A DNA stretch of 64,000 bases from Flavobacterium terrae. GTDB lineage: Bacteria > Bacteroidota > Bacteroidia > Flavobacteriales > Flavobacteriaceae. Location: positions 496,001 through 560,000 of the forward strand of contig NZ_FQZI01000002.1 of the NCBI RefSeq assembly GCF_900142035.1. The letters run 5' to 3'. This document shows positions 16,254 to 25,030 of this stretch, one piece after another. Positions within the stretch are counted from its first letter, which is position 1, and each line of letters begins with the position of its first letter. The notes beneath the pieces are model-generated. The model saw only the letters and a program-made list of their open reading frames with translations. It was not told where the DNA came from and did not search any database. A program made the translations under genes and the position numbers.

Positions 16254-16775
16254 ATGAATTTACAACCACAATTAGAAAACGAGTTAGTTGTTTTGCAACC
16301 ACTATCTATAAACGATTTTGAAGAATTATACGAGGTCGCTAGTGACCCATTTGTTTGGGAGCAACATCCCAATAAAGACCGATATAAAAGAGAAGTATTT
16401 CAGAACTTTTTTGACGGCGCTATGCAATCGAAAGGCGCTTTTAAAATAATTGACAAAACTACTAGCAAAACTATTGGAAGCAGTCGTTTTTATGATTTAG
16501 ACATGAACAACAAATCAGTTTTAATTGGCTATACTTTTTACGGAAGAAATTACTGGGGAACTTTATACAATCCCAGTGTAAAAAAACTCATGATGGATTA
16601 TGCTTTTCAATTTGTGGATACTATATACTTTCACATTGGCGCCAACAATATTCGTTCTCAAAAAGCAATAGAAAGATTAGGCGCTATAAAAGTTCGCGAA
16701 ATTGAAGTTGCCTATCACGGTGAACCCGAAAAGCTAAATTTTGAATATGCTATCAGTAAAAAAGATTGGAAATAA
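16254..16775 (+). CDS. GNAT family N-acetyltransferase
   Basis: A 173-residue RimJ/RimL-type acetyltransferase: PLSINDFEELYEVASDPFVWEQHP at the N-terminus, IGSSRFYDLD and IGYTFYGRNYWGTLYNPSVKKLMMDYAF (motif A region), then IYFHIGANNIRSQKAIERLGAI (motif B). The motif A loop lacks the usual glycine-rich stretch (RxxGxG), as in many RimL relatives. The substrate is unknown. It starts two bases after the DUF1801 gene. Confidence 0.87.
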   Translation: MNLQPQLENELVVLQPLSINDFEELYEVASDPFVWEQHPNKDRYKREVFQNFFDGAMQSKGAFKIIDKTTSKTIGSSRFYDLDMNNKSVLIGYTFYGRNYWGTLYNPSVKKLMMDYAFQFVDTIYFHIGANNIRSQKAIERLGAIKVREIEVAYHGEPEKLNFEYAISKKDWK

Positions 16776-16790
16776 CTAAACTAAAAAACT

Positions 16791-17027
16791 ATGTTTTTAA
16801 AATACCAAGCCTTGATTCTACTAACAGTAGTAGCTTCACAATGTGAAAACAAAAATTTAATTAAAGATTGTCCTGAGGAAAAAATTATCAATACAATGCC
16901 AACAGTTGGTGATTTTAATCAACCCAAAGAATATTATATATACAAAGGGGAACGAAAAGAAATTAATGAATTTGACGCAACTTGGATTTCAGAAAACTGT
17001 AAAGTTCCAGTAACCGAAGTTCACTAA
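16791..17027 (+). CDS. Small putative exported/lipoprotein of unknown function
   Basis: A 78-residue reading frame with a hydrophobic N-terminus (LILLTVVASQC) that could be a lipoprotein signal, although Gln at -1 is atypical of a lipobox. The rest is hydrophilic with NQPKEYYIYKGERKEINEFDATWISENCKV. I do not recognise a family. Its codon use resembles its neighbours and it lies 15 bases after the acetyltransferase gene on the same strand, which supports it as a real gene. It overlaps the convergent gene by four bases. Confidence 0.6.
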   Translation: MFLKYQALILLTVVASQCENKNLIKDCPEEKIINTMPTVGDFNQPKEYYIYKGERKEINEFDATWISENCKVPVTEVH

Positions 17028-18322
17028 TTTAAAACTCTGTTCACTTGAACAAAACGTCGTGAATAATAAGGTTCATTGACTGATGAAATGATAACACCAG
17101 AGCTTGTAGAAGAATGTATAAATTTAATATCATCCTCTGAAACCTCTGTAATCATACCTACATGGCTTACACCACTTCCGCGAGTTGCAAAGAAAATTAA
17201 ATCGCCTTTTTGTGCTTGACTCTTGTCGATTTTAACACCTGCATTTGCTGCCATATCACGAGACGAACGTGGTAATGTCATCTCTATATTTTTGAAAGTT
17301 GCAAACATTAAACCAGAACAATCAAAACCACCATTCCCAGTTGCACCACTTCTATACCTTGCTCCTAAATTTTCAGATGCTTTTGCAATCAAAAATTCTG
17401 CTTTAGTCATATTTTCTGGTGACAACGAAGTCACTTCTTCTACCTCAGCATTTTCTACAACTGCATCTGATTCTTCATCAGACTCTTCCATTTGTGGTTT
17501 TACAGCTGCTATTTCTTCATTTTTTTCAGACTCAACTTTTCCTATGATTTTGAACTGACTTTTAGGCTTCTCAGATTCTTTTGGTTTCTCAACTACTTTT
17601 TCTTCATTTGAGATTTTTGGTAACTCTTTTGGTTCCGGTTTAGCAATAGCCAATTGAGTTTTTTCCTCTTTCAAAACAGGAATGTCTTTAACTTCTCCTT
17701 TTTTAACAATTAGTTTTACACCAATAGCTAAACCGTTTTTAATTTCTGGATTAAGCTCTTCTAATTGAGCAACTGTTATTCCGTATTTTCTTGAAATTCC
17801 GTACTTAGTTTCTTTAGCCTGAACTTCGTGAACAATTTGCGCATTACTTTCGTTCTTAACAACTTCTTTTGGAAGCACAACCTCTTTTACTTTTGGTTTT
17901 TCTTCCTTTTTAGCAACAGCAACCTCAGTATTGTTTGCTCCAACAGGAATTGTCAATTTTAAACCTATTTTCAAGCCTTCACTTTCAATTACAGGATTGG
18001 CTTGTTTGATCTTATCTATTGAAGTATTGTATTTTTTTGAAAGTCCATACAATGTTTCTTTTGCTGCAACTTCATGGACTATAGTTTCTGGTTGCTTTTC
18101 TTCAACTGTATTTTTAGAAGGAATTTGTAAAACCATATTCAACTGAAGCGTTTTTTTAGCTTTAGGATTTAGTGCTAAAATTTCAGCTGGTTTTACATTA
18201 TATTTTTGAGCAATACTATAAACTGATTCTCCTTTTGACACCGAATGCTGAATTTTTTCCTGAGAAAAAATAATATTAGTAATTGCTAAAAGAGTAAAGA
18301 GTAAAAGTTTTTGGAGCTTCAT
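17024..18322 (-). CDS. LysM-repeat NlpC/P60 peptidoglycan endopeptidase
   Basis: A secreted 432-residue cell wall hydrolase. A signal peptide (AITNIIFSQ) is followed by three LysM domains (about 25-68, 82-127 and 163-207), each with the pattern HSVSKGESVYSIAQKYNV ... LNPKAKKTLQLNMVLQIP. A low-complexity Lys/Glu/Pro linker leads to a C-terminal NlpC/P60 domain with the catalytic Cys in GGFDCSGLMFATF, His in VSHVGMI and the third polar residue in FIHSS. It should cut the D-Glu-diaminopimelate bond of stem peptides, with the LysM domains holding glycan. Confidence 0.95.
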   Translation of the reverse strand: MKLQKLLLFTLLAITNIIFSQEKIQHSVSKGESVYSIAQKYNVKPAEILALNPKAKKTLQLNMVLQIPSKNTVEEKQPETIVHEVAAKETLYGLSKKYNTSIDKIKQANPVIESEGLKIGLKLTIPVGANNTEVAVAKKEEKPKVKEVVLPKEVVKNESNAQIVHEVQAKETKYGISRKYGITVAQLEELNPEIKNGLAIGVKLIVKKGEVKDIPVLKEEKTQLAIAKPEPKELPKISNEEKVVEKPKESEKPKSQFKIIGKVESEKNEEIAAVKPQMEESDEESDAVVENAEVEEVTSLSPENMTKAEFLIAKASENLGARYRSGATGNGGFDCSGLMFATFKNIEMTLPRSSRDMAANAGVKIDKSQAQKGDLIFFATRGSGVSHVGMITEVSEDDIKFIHSSTSSGVIISSVNEPYYSRRFVQVNRVLN

Positions 18323-18612
18323 ATATATTAAATTTTTACACAGTGAGAAAATACTGCTAAATTTTTAACGTAGCACAAGATAGGAATTTTAAATCTTTGC
18401 CTTCTAATTTTTTAACATTTTTTAATAAATACAGAACCAAAAAGTAAGAATTCATTTCTGAAAATGTAGCTTTACAAAATAGCATAATAAACTAAAAATC
18501 AATTACTTAATAAAATTAAAAAACAGAAAAGACACAATAATTTGTTAATTACTAACAACTTAACTCATCTACTTTTTAAATTTGATTCAATCAAAAAACA
18601 AACGGTCAAATC
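18323..18612. other. Divergent intergenic region
   Basis: About 290 bp of AT-rich DNA between the divergent hydrolase and PD40 genes. A TAAATTTG box at 18577-18584 is a fair -7 element for the forward gene (28 bases before its ATG). No RNA gene or repeat is seen. Confidence 0.4.
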
Positions 18613-19488
18613 ATGAAAAAATTGTTACTAGTACTAAGCTTTTTATCTATTACCTATTCACACGCACAAAAAGAGCCTCAAAAATTTGAAGAATATATCA
18701 TCTCAAATGGTGGTGTATTTGGCCTAACTATTTCACCCGATTCTGAAACTGCCCTTTGGGTAAATTCTAAAGGAAAAAGAGATACATTAATCATTATGGA
18801 ATCTCATAAAAGAAATGGAAAATGGATGAAACCCGTTGTTGCCTCTTTTTCGAGTCCTAACGGAAGCTGGAAAGACATCGACCCTGTTTTTAGTCCGGAT
18901 GGTAAAATGGTGCTGTTTCAATCCACCAGAAGTGTAGAAAATCATCCCGACCGAAAAGGTTTCGATATTTGGGCGGTTAAAAAACTAAAAAACGGTTGGA
19001 GCACACCGTATCATTTAGGAAACACTATTAATACCGACGCCTCCGAATCATTTGCTTCGATGACTAAAAGTGGCAACATTTACTTCATGAAAGACAATGA
19101 GACCCAAAAAGGGAATTCGGACATTTGGGTTTCTCGATTAGTGAAAGGCGAATACCAAAAACCTGAAAATTTAGGTAGTCCAATCAATACCGAAGAAAGA
19201 GAATCGAATCCTTACATTTCGCCTAACGAAGATTACATCATTTATTTTTCAAGCAATCCAAAAGGGCATGGTGAAATCGATTTCTACATTAGTTTCAATA
19301 ACAAAGGCAAATGGAGCGAACCCATAAATTTAGGAAAACCGATTAACTCTGAATTGGCTGAGTTTTGTCCGTTTGTGCACCAAAAAGAAAAGAAACTTTA
19401 TTTTGCGCGTCAGAAGAAATTGGAAAATGGAAAGATGACTGAAGATTTTTATTCTGTAGATTTTGATGTGAAGAAATATAAAAAGTAA
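18613..19488 (+). CDS. Exported TolB-like beta-propeller (PD40) protein
   Basis: A 291-residue secreted protein. A signal peptide (ends SITYSHAQ) is followed by repeated PD40 (WD40-like/TolB) blades such as DIDPVFSPDGKMVLFQSTR, SESFASMTKSGNIYFM, ERESNPYISPNEDYIIYFSSN and AEFCPFVHQKEKKLYFAR. Such proteins bind other proteins or ligands in the periplasm or at the surface; no catalytic residues are evident. Its stop overlaps the next start (TAATG), so the two are translationally coupled. Confidence 0.88.
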   Translation: MKKLLLVLSFLSITYSHAQKEPQKFEEYIISNGGVFGLTISPDSETALWVNSKGKRDTLIIMESHKRNGKWMKPVVASFSSPNGSWKDIDPVFSPDGKMVLFQSTRSVENHPDRKGFDIWAVKKLKNGWSTPYHLGNTINTDASESFASMTKSGNIYFMKDNETQKGNSDIWVSRLVKGEYQKPENLGSPINTEERESNPYISPNEDYIIYFSSNPKGHGEIDFYISFNNKGKWSEPINLGKPINSELAEFCPFVHQKEKKLYFARQKKLENGKMTEDFYSVDFDVKKYKK

Positions 19489-19976
19489 TGATTGAAAAAA
19501 GATTGCAGCTTACTTTATTTGTTCCTAATCCTTTTTTAGAAACAATAGAAAAAGTACGGGCCAAATTTAATCCTGAACAACATCAGCTTATAGATGCTCA
19601 CGTTACTTTATGTCGTGAAGATGAGATAACCGATATTGAAAATGTAATCCATAATCTTAAACGTCAAAACTTAGAACATTTATCAATACACTTTGGTAAA
19701 GTAATCCGATTTTCTGAAGGAAAAGGTGTTTTACTACCTGCAATTAATTCAGATGAATCATTCAAAAAATTAAGACAGCAAATTATTGAAAGTCCAAGAA
19801 ATCACGAAGCACATATCACCTTGATGCATCCAAGAAATTCAAGATGCACAGATGAAATTTTTAGTCAAATTGAAAATCATGAGTTTCCTGAAACAATTAC
19901 TTTCAATGAAATTTGTCTAATAGAACAAGAAATAGGACAACAATGGAAAGTTTTACAAAGGTTTCCATTAAAATAA
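19488..19976 (+). CDS. 2H phosphoesterase / 2'-5' RNA ligase family protein
   Basis: A 162-residue protein of the 2H phosphoesterase superfamily with the two characteristic histidine motifs, HVTLCRED near residue 43 and HITLMHPRN near residue 107. Members hydrolyse cyclic phosphodiesters or join/cleave 2'-5' RNA linkages. The ligand of this one is unknown. It overlaps the PD40 gene by one base, an unusual pairing of an exported and a cytosolic protein, and ends at a strong terminator. Confidence 0.85.
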   Translation: MIEKRLQLTLFVPNPFLETIEKVRAKFNPEQHQLIDAHVTLCREDEITDIENVIHNLKRQNLEHLSIHFGKVIRFSEGKGVLLPAINSDESFKKLRQQIIESPRNHEAHITLMHPRNSRCTDEIFSQIENHEFPETITFNEICLIEQEIGQQWKVLQRFPLK

Positions 19977-20006
19977 AAAACTCCTGCAAAAAGCAGGAGT
20001 TTTTTT
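19975..20006 (+). terminator. Rho-independent terminator after the 2H phosphoesterase gene
   Basis: A stem of AAAAAACTCCTGC with GCAGGAGTTTTTT, five-A loop, ending in T residues and overlapping the stop codon region. Confidence 0.9.
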
Positions 20007-20097
20007 GTCACTCCGACGAAAGGAGGAGTCTCATAATATACATCATGAGATTTAGCTCCGCTGAACTCATGTTTCTCCCTTTGGTCGAAATGACAAG
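20004..20097. repeat. Imperfect palindromic intergenic repeat
   Basis: The ends pair as TTGTCACTCCGACGAAAGGAG with CTCCCTTTGGTCGAAATGACAA (imperfect), and an inner stem pairs TCTCAT with ATGAGA. It is GC-richer than its surroundings and lies between the terminator and the acnA-type gene. Its appearance fits a dispersed, mobile-miniature-like extragenic element; only one full copy is in this window. Confidence 0.6.
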
Positions 20098-20134
20098 ATT
20101 GCGACCTTTTCAGGCGCTTCTTGTATATAATTCA

Positions 20135-22399
20135 TTACGCTTTACCGGCAGCAATTAGGTTTAATGCAGAACCAGCCACAAACCAGCCAATCTGGCTTTC
20201 GTTATACGTATGATTTGCTAGAATTACATCTTTCGAACCGTCAGCATGGACAAATTCTAAGGTTAATGGTTTTCCTGGTGCAAATTCGGTTAAATCTAAG
20301 AAATTGATTGTATCGTCTTCTTGAATTTTATCATAATCGGCTTCGTTAGCAAAAGTCAATGCCAACATTCCTTGCTTTTTCAGGTTGGTTTCGTGGATAC
20401 GTGCAAACGATTTTACCAATACGGCTTTCACACCCAAGAAACGAGGCTCCATGGCCGCATGTTCACGCGAAGAACCTTCACCGTAGTTTTGATCACCTAC
20501 AACAATTGAAGGCACACCAGCCGCTTTATACGCTCTTTGTACTTTTGGCACCTCATCATAAGCACCTGTCAATTGGTTTTTTACCGAATTCGCTTTGTTA
20601 TTGAAGGCATTTTCGGCACCAATCAACATATTATTGGAAATATTATCCAAATGCCCACGGTAACGCAACCACGGTCCCGCCATCGAAATATGATCGGTGG
20701 TACATTTACCAAAGGCTTTAATCAACAACTTCGCTCCGGTAATATTCTTACCATCCCAAGGCTCAAATGGTGCTAGTAATTGCAAACGATCCGATGTAGG
20801 TGAAACGATTACCTCAACCGATGAACCATCAGCTGCCGGCGGTTGAAAACCGGGATCTTCCACTTCGAAACCTTTGGTTGGCAATTCATCACCATGAGGC
20901 GGATTTAATTTTACTTCCTGACCGCTATCACTCAATAAGGTATCTGTCAATGGGTTAAAATCCAAACGTCCCGAAATTGCAATGGCTGCTACCATTTCTG
21001 GTGACGTTACAAACGCATGGGTATTGGGATTCCCGTCGGCTCTTTTCGAGAAATTACGGTTGAAAGAGTGAATAATCGTATTTTTTTCTTGCTTGTCTGC
21101 TCCTGCTCTATCCCACTGCCCGATACACGGTCCGCAGGCATTGGTAAACACTTTGGTTCCCATTTTTTCGAACGTTGCGATAATACCGTCTCTTTCGATG
21201 GTATAACGAATTTGTTCAGAACCCGGATTGATCCCGAATTCTGCTTTTGGCGTGATACCATATGCTACAGCTTGCTCCACGATAGAAGCGGCTCTCGACA
21301 TATCTTCGTACGACGAGTTGGTACACGAACCAATTAATCCCCACTCTACTTTGATGGGCCAACCGTTCGCTTCGGCTTCGGCTTTCATTTTAGAAACTGG
21401 CGTTCCGCGGTCTGGTGTGAATGGTCCGTTAATATGCGGTTCTAGCTCTGATAAGTTGATTTCAATTAATTGATCGAAATACTGCGCCGGATTGGCATAT
21501 ACCTCAGCATCGGCGGTTAAATACGAAGCTACTTTATCGGCAGCATTTACAACGTCTTGACGACCGGTTGCTGCTAAATATCTTCTCATGGAATCGTCGT
21601 AACCGAAAGTTGATGTGGTCGCACCAATTTCGGCACCCATGTTACAGATTGTTCCTTTTCCAGTACACGACATCGACTCGGCACCTTCACCAAAATATTC
21701 AACAATGGCTCCTGTTCCTCCTTTTACCGTTAGAATATCCGCTACTTTTAAAATCACATCTTTAGGCGCTGTCCAACCGTTCAATTTTCCGGTTAACTTC
21801 ACACCAATCAGTTTCGGGAATTTCAACTCCCATGACATGCCCGACATGACATCTACCGCATCGGCACCACCCACACCAATGGCTAGCATTCCCAATCCAC
21901 CGGCATTCACCGTATGCGAATCGGTTCCAATCATCATTCCTCCTGGAAAAGCGTAATTTTCCAATACGATTTGGTGGATAATTCCCGAGCCTGGTTTCCA
22001 GAACCCAATGCCGTATTTATTAGACACCGACGACAAGAAATCGAACACTTCTTTGGATTGTTTGTTGGCAAACGCCAAATCCTCTGCAGCACCGTTTTTT
22101 GCTTGAATTAAGTGATCGCAATGCACTGTGGTAGGCACAGCCACGGTCTTTTTACCCGCATGCATGAATTGCAGCAATGCCATTTGCGCCGTAGCATCTT
22201 GGCATGCTACACGATCTGGAGCAAAATCGACATAGTCTTTACCTCTTGTGAAAGCTTGAGAAGGCGTTCCTTCCCAAAGGTGGGAATATAAAATCTTTTC
22301 AGAAAGCGTGAGCGGACGCCCTACCAGTTCACGTGCTTTATCCACACGAGAAGCCATAGTAGCGTACACTTTTTCAATCATTTCAATATCAAAAGCCAT
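20135..22399 (-). CDS. Aconitate hydratase, AcnA/mitochondrial type
   Basis: It interconverts citrate and isocitrate with a [4Fe-4S] cluster in the TCA cycle. The 754 residues show [35 protein letters not shown], the cluster cysteines in [11 protein letters not shown] and [10 protein letters not shown], and the C-terminal swivel domain with [18 protein letters not shown]. The length fits the mitochondrial-type subfamily better than bacterial AcnA (~890 residues). The gene is visibly GC-richer than its neighbours. Having acnB nearby means two aconitases of different subfamilies in one locus. Confidence 0.94.
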   Translation of the reverse strand: MAFDIEMIEKVYATMASRVDKARELVGRPLTLSEKILYSHLWEGTPSQAFTRGKDYVDFAPDRVACQDATAQMALLQFMHAGKKTVAVPTTVHCDHLIQAKNGAAEDLAFANKQSKEVFDFLSSVSNKYGIGFWKPGSGIIHQIVLENYAFPGGMMIGTDSHTVNAGGLGMLAIGVGGADAVDVMSGMSWELKFPKLIGVKLTGKLNGWTAPKDVILKVADILTVKGGTGAIVEYFGEGAESMSCTGKGTICNMGAEIGATTSTFGYDDSMRRYLAATGRQDVVNAADKVASYLTADAEVYANPAQYFDQLIEINLSELEPHINGPFTPDRGTPVSKMKAEAEANGWPIKVEWGLIGSCTNSSYEDMSRAASIVEQAVAYGITPKAEFGINPGSEQIRYTIERDGIIATFEKMGTKVFTNACGPCIGQWDRAGADKQEKNTIIHSFNRNFSKRADGNPNTHAFVTSPEMVAAIAISGRLDFNPLTDTLLSDSGQEVKLNPPHGDELPTKGFEVEDPGFQPPAADGSSVEVIVSPTSDRLQLLAPFEPWDGKNITGAKLLIKAFGKCTTDHISMAGPWLRYRGHLDNISNNMLIGAENAFNNKANSVKNQLTGAYDEVPKVQRAYKAAGVPSIVVGDQNYGEGSSREHAAMEPRFLGVKAVLVKSFARIHETNLKKQGMLALTFANEADYDKIQEDDTINFLDLTEFAPGKPLTLEFVHADGSKDVILANHTYNESQIGWFVAGSALNLIAAGKA

Positions 22400-22472
22400 A
22401 ATTCTAAGTTTTTATTTTTTGTTGTTTGTTTATAACCCTACAAGTTACAAAAAATTACATTGGAATTAAAAA

Positions 22473-22499
22473 AAAGCCCGAGTTATTAACTCGGGCTTT
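22473..22499 (-). terminator. Terminator downstream of the CHAT gene
   Basis: AAAGCCCGAGTTA pairs with TAACTCGGGCTTT, followed on the reverse strand by a T8 run. It lies 158 bases past the CHAT gene stop and 74 bases before the aconitase start. Its CCCGAG...CTCGGG core matches the acnB terminator at 24986-25015. Confidence 0.85.
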
Positions 22500-22656
22500 G
22501 GTGTTATGGTTTTGAAAAATGATTGATAAGAATAGACTCTCAAAGTCAGGAGACTTTGCGTAGCGGGTTTTTGACACTTTATATCATTAAGATTAGCTTT
22601 GTAAATCACTCAAGCAGTAAGTAATTATCACAAAGAAACCATCAAGCCTAGTTTTT
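22500..22656. other. Non-coding spacer with small hairpin
   Basis: Between the CHAT stop and its terminator. It holds a short palindrome (CAAAGTC-AGGA-GACTTTG, 22541-22558) followed by GCGTAGCGGG, GC-rich against the background and repeat-like. No gene seen. Confidence 0.4.
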
Positions 22657-24861
22657 TTACTGCATATTAATATCTCTATAACTTTTTAACCAGTTTTCAA
22701 AATAGATTAAATCTGCTCTACCAATTATTGAATATGACAACCATTCATTATCTAGTTGACTAAATTTAATTTGCTTCTTTGATTTTTTTTCAATTAAGCT
22801 ATTTAAATCATTAAGAGCTTCAATCCTATTTTCAAACCTCATTGATTTTGTCACTATTGTTGCAATCTCGTCATTTGTTATCTCCTCTTTTAGATAATCC
22901 CTTGACTTATTAATTGTCTCAAAAATCAAAGAACTTCTTAATATATGAGATAAAAAATTTAGCCAGTTTATATGATATGAATTAGATTTTAATTGATGTA
23001 AATTATTAAGTAATCTAATTATTACAGTCGCAGCATCAATTATTTTTATTGGTAAAAAAGTCGTAGTTACACAGTATGCACCTGCCTGCATAAATGCATC
23101 GGAAAGGAGTTTAACATATCCATAGTTTGGAAAAGTCTCACAAGCAGAGAGAAATACTAGTGGTGCACTAATTTCGTATTTTATAATATCGTTTCCAGTT
23201 AAAACTTCATTTTTTTCATTATCAACAATTAAATAAGTTGATAAATCCTTTTTATTAGAAGCTCCATGACAATCAAAAATTAGTAATTCAGGTTTATGCT
23301 TTTTTATTGCCTCACTTATCTCTGTGATTGTCGAACATTTTACTGACGAAAAGCCAAGTTTTTCTTTATGACTATCTATTAATTCAAACATTCTATTCAT
23401 AATAGCATCATCTTTTGACGCACAATGAACAACTAAAGTATTATTAATCAAATCATTTGGTATTTGAAATAATTTTCTCTGCAAATGAACTGCATTATTA
23501 ACTATAGAATTTAGATTAAATTCTGGTAGTCTACAAACATCGTGTGTAAAACATAAAGGGTGTTCGTCTAAGTACAACCACTCTAAAGGCAAATCAGAAA
23601 TGGCAAATATCTGTCCATTTCTTTCTTTTATATAATTTTTAGAAATTTGATCTAAAGTAAGATTACTTATTTTTTTTCCAAACTTTTCAATATTTGAAAT
23701 TGTAGATTCCTTTTTAGGTGTTATTTTTTCTAAATGAGATAATTCCAAATTAATTGACTTTCCAATCTGTGGTAATCGCATTACTGGAGAATATGTGAAC
23801 ATAGAGTGTAAATAGGCTACATTATCTAAATACATTAATCGTTTTAAGTTTTTACTCATAATAAGTTTAATCCCATCTTCGGAGACAGCATTTTTACCTT
23901 GTTCTGGGATTAAATGTTGATACATTAAATCCTGTTCAGAATTTAATACAGCTGAAAATTGCTTTTGTTGTTTAGAAAATCGTTTGTCTAATAAATTCTC
24001 TGTTTTAGGATAATGATATGGTTGAATAAGAATTAATGTTGGAAAAATTGGCTGAAATGGGTCTGTAGGTTTTACTCCGACATCATTATAGAGTATAGCA
24101 TAAATGCTATCTATTTTTTGACATTGATTGACTATTTCTTTCGTTCTTTCTTCTGGTAAAGTTACAGTAGTTCCAATCTCACTATTAACTTCTAACCAAT
24201 AATTACCGATTATCTGATTTAATACAAAATAATTATTCCAAGTTAATATTGCTCCTGGAATATTATTTTCTCTTATAAATGTTCTTTTTGGGTTAATTTG
24301 GAGTTGGAAATCCATTCCAGTTAACACATCAGTTCCTTCATAAAATGAATCAAGCTTACTTTTAATTTTCCCAATATCTCTATTTATGATTTCAATAAAC
24401 TCAGTTGTATTATTAAATAAGTTAATCCGCAAATACTCTTCTGTATTATCAGTTTTTTCTCCAATTATTACATAATAAGAATATTCCATTAGCTCTAAAG
24501 TCTTAGCAATAGCAGCATGATTTTTAAGTGTGGAATCAATTATAAAGACTTTTATTAAAGATTGAACCCCAAAACTTTTCGAATAGTTATCTATATTTTT
24601 TAATACTACTTCTTTTTCTAAATTAAAGACGTCACCTGGTAAAGTAAATAACTCATAACTTTTTATAGCTTTATACTTGAAACTGAACTCAAAATGCTGT
24701 ATTGAATTTTCAAGTTGCATTAAATCTATCGGTAAAGTCCTAAGAAGATTAAATGAGTTAACATAAAATTCACTATCAGTATAGTTAGGAGTATTAGATA
24801 TTACAATATATTGAATAGTAAGTGGAGAGGAAAACTTTAAAAATGAACTAGTTTCTGTCAT
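22657..24861 (-). CDS. CHAT-domain (caspase-like) protease of unknown role
   Basis: A 734-residue protein with a C-terminal CHAT domain, a clan CD (caspase/separase-related) cysteine protease fold. The catalytic pair is His532 in LLIFDCHGAS and Cys574 in LVFLSACETF, 42 residues apart, each at the end of a hydrophobic strand as expected; DAFMQAGAYCVTTTFLPI follows. The N-terminal ~480 residues match nothing I recognise: no TPRs, signal peptide or membrane segment. The start is the ATG at 24861 (MTETSS); the frame opens further to a GTG at 24894. It is a single-gene unit between the two aconitase genes and is AT-richer than them, which suggests later arrival. CHAT proteases occur in bacterial immune and regulated cell-death modules, but no partner gene is visible here. 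Confidence 0.82.
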   Translation of the reverse strand: MTETSSFLKFSSPLTIQYIVISNTPNYTDSEFYVNSFNLLRTLPIDLMQLENSIQHFEFSFKYKAIKSYELFTLPGDVFNLEKEVVLKNIDNYSKSFGVQSLIKVFIIDSTLKNHAAIAKTLELMEYSYYVIIGEKTDNTEEYLRINLFNNTTEFIEIINRDIGKIKSKLDSFYEGTDVLTGMDFQLQINPKRTFIRENNIPGAILTWNNYFVLNQIIGNYWLEVNSEIGTTVTLPEERTKEIVNQCQKIDSIYAILYNDVGVKPTDPFQPIFPTLILIQPYHYPKTENLLDKRFSKQQKQFSAVLNSEQDLMYQHLIPEQGKNAVSEDGIKLIMSKNLKRLMYLDNVAYLHSMFTYSPVMRLPQIGKSINLELSHLEKITPKKESTISNIEKFGKKISNLTLDQISKNYIKERNGQIFAISDLPLEWLYLDEHPLCFTHDVCRLPEFNLNSIVNNAVHLQRKLFQIPNDLINNTLVVHCASKDDAIMNRMFELIDSHKEKLGFSSVKCSTITEISEAIKKHKPELLIFDCHGASNKKDLSTYLIVDNEKNEVLTGNDIIKYEISAPLVFLSACETFPNYGYVKLLSDAFMQAGAYCVTTTFLPIKIIDAATVIIRLLNNLHQLKSNSYHINWLNFLSHILRSSLIFETINKSRDYLKEEITNDEIATIVTKSMRFENRIEALNDLNSLIEKKSKKQIKFSQLDNEWLSYSIIGRADLIYFENWLKSYRDINMQ

Positions 24862-24985
24862 ACTACATGAATTTATTATAAGTTTAAAACACACTTAATT
24901 TAAGAATATCCTATTTTCAACTACAAATCTCAGTAAAGTTTATCAAATTATAAATATAACCAAAATCTTACAATAAACGCCAACA

Positions 24986-25015
24986 AAAAAACCCGAGCTT
25001 TCACTCGGGTTTTTT
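24986..25015 (-). terminator. Terminator of acnB
   Basis: AAAAAACCCGAG pairs with CTCGGGTTTTTT (loop CTTTCA), 16 bases past the acnB stop; T-rich on both strands so possibly bidirectional. Confidence 0.9.
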
Positions 25016-25030
25016 ATATATTTTAAAAAA

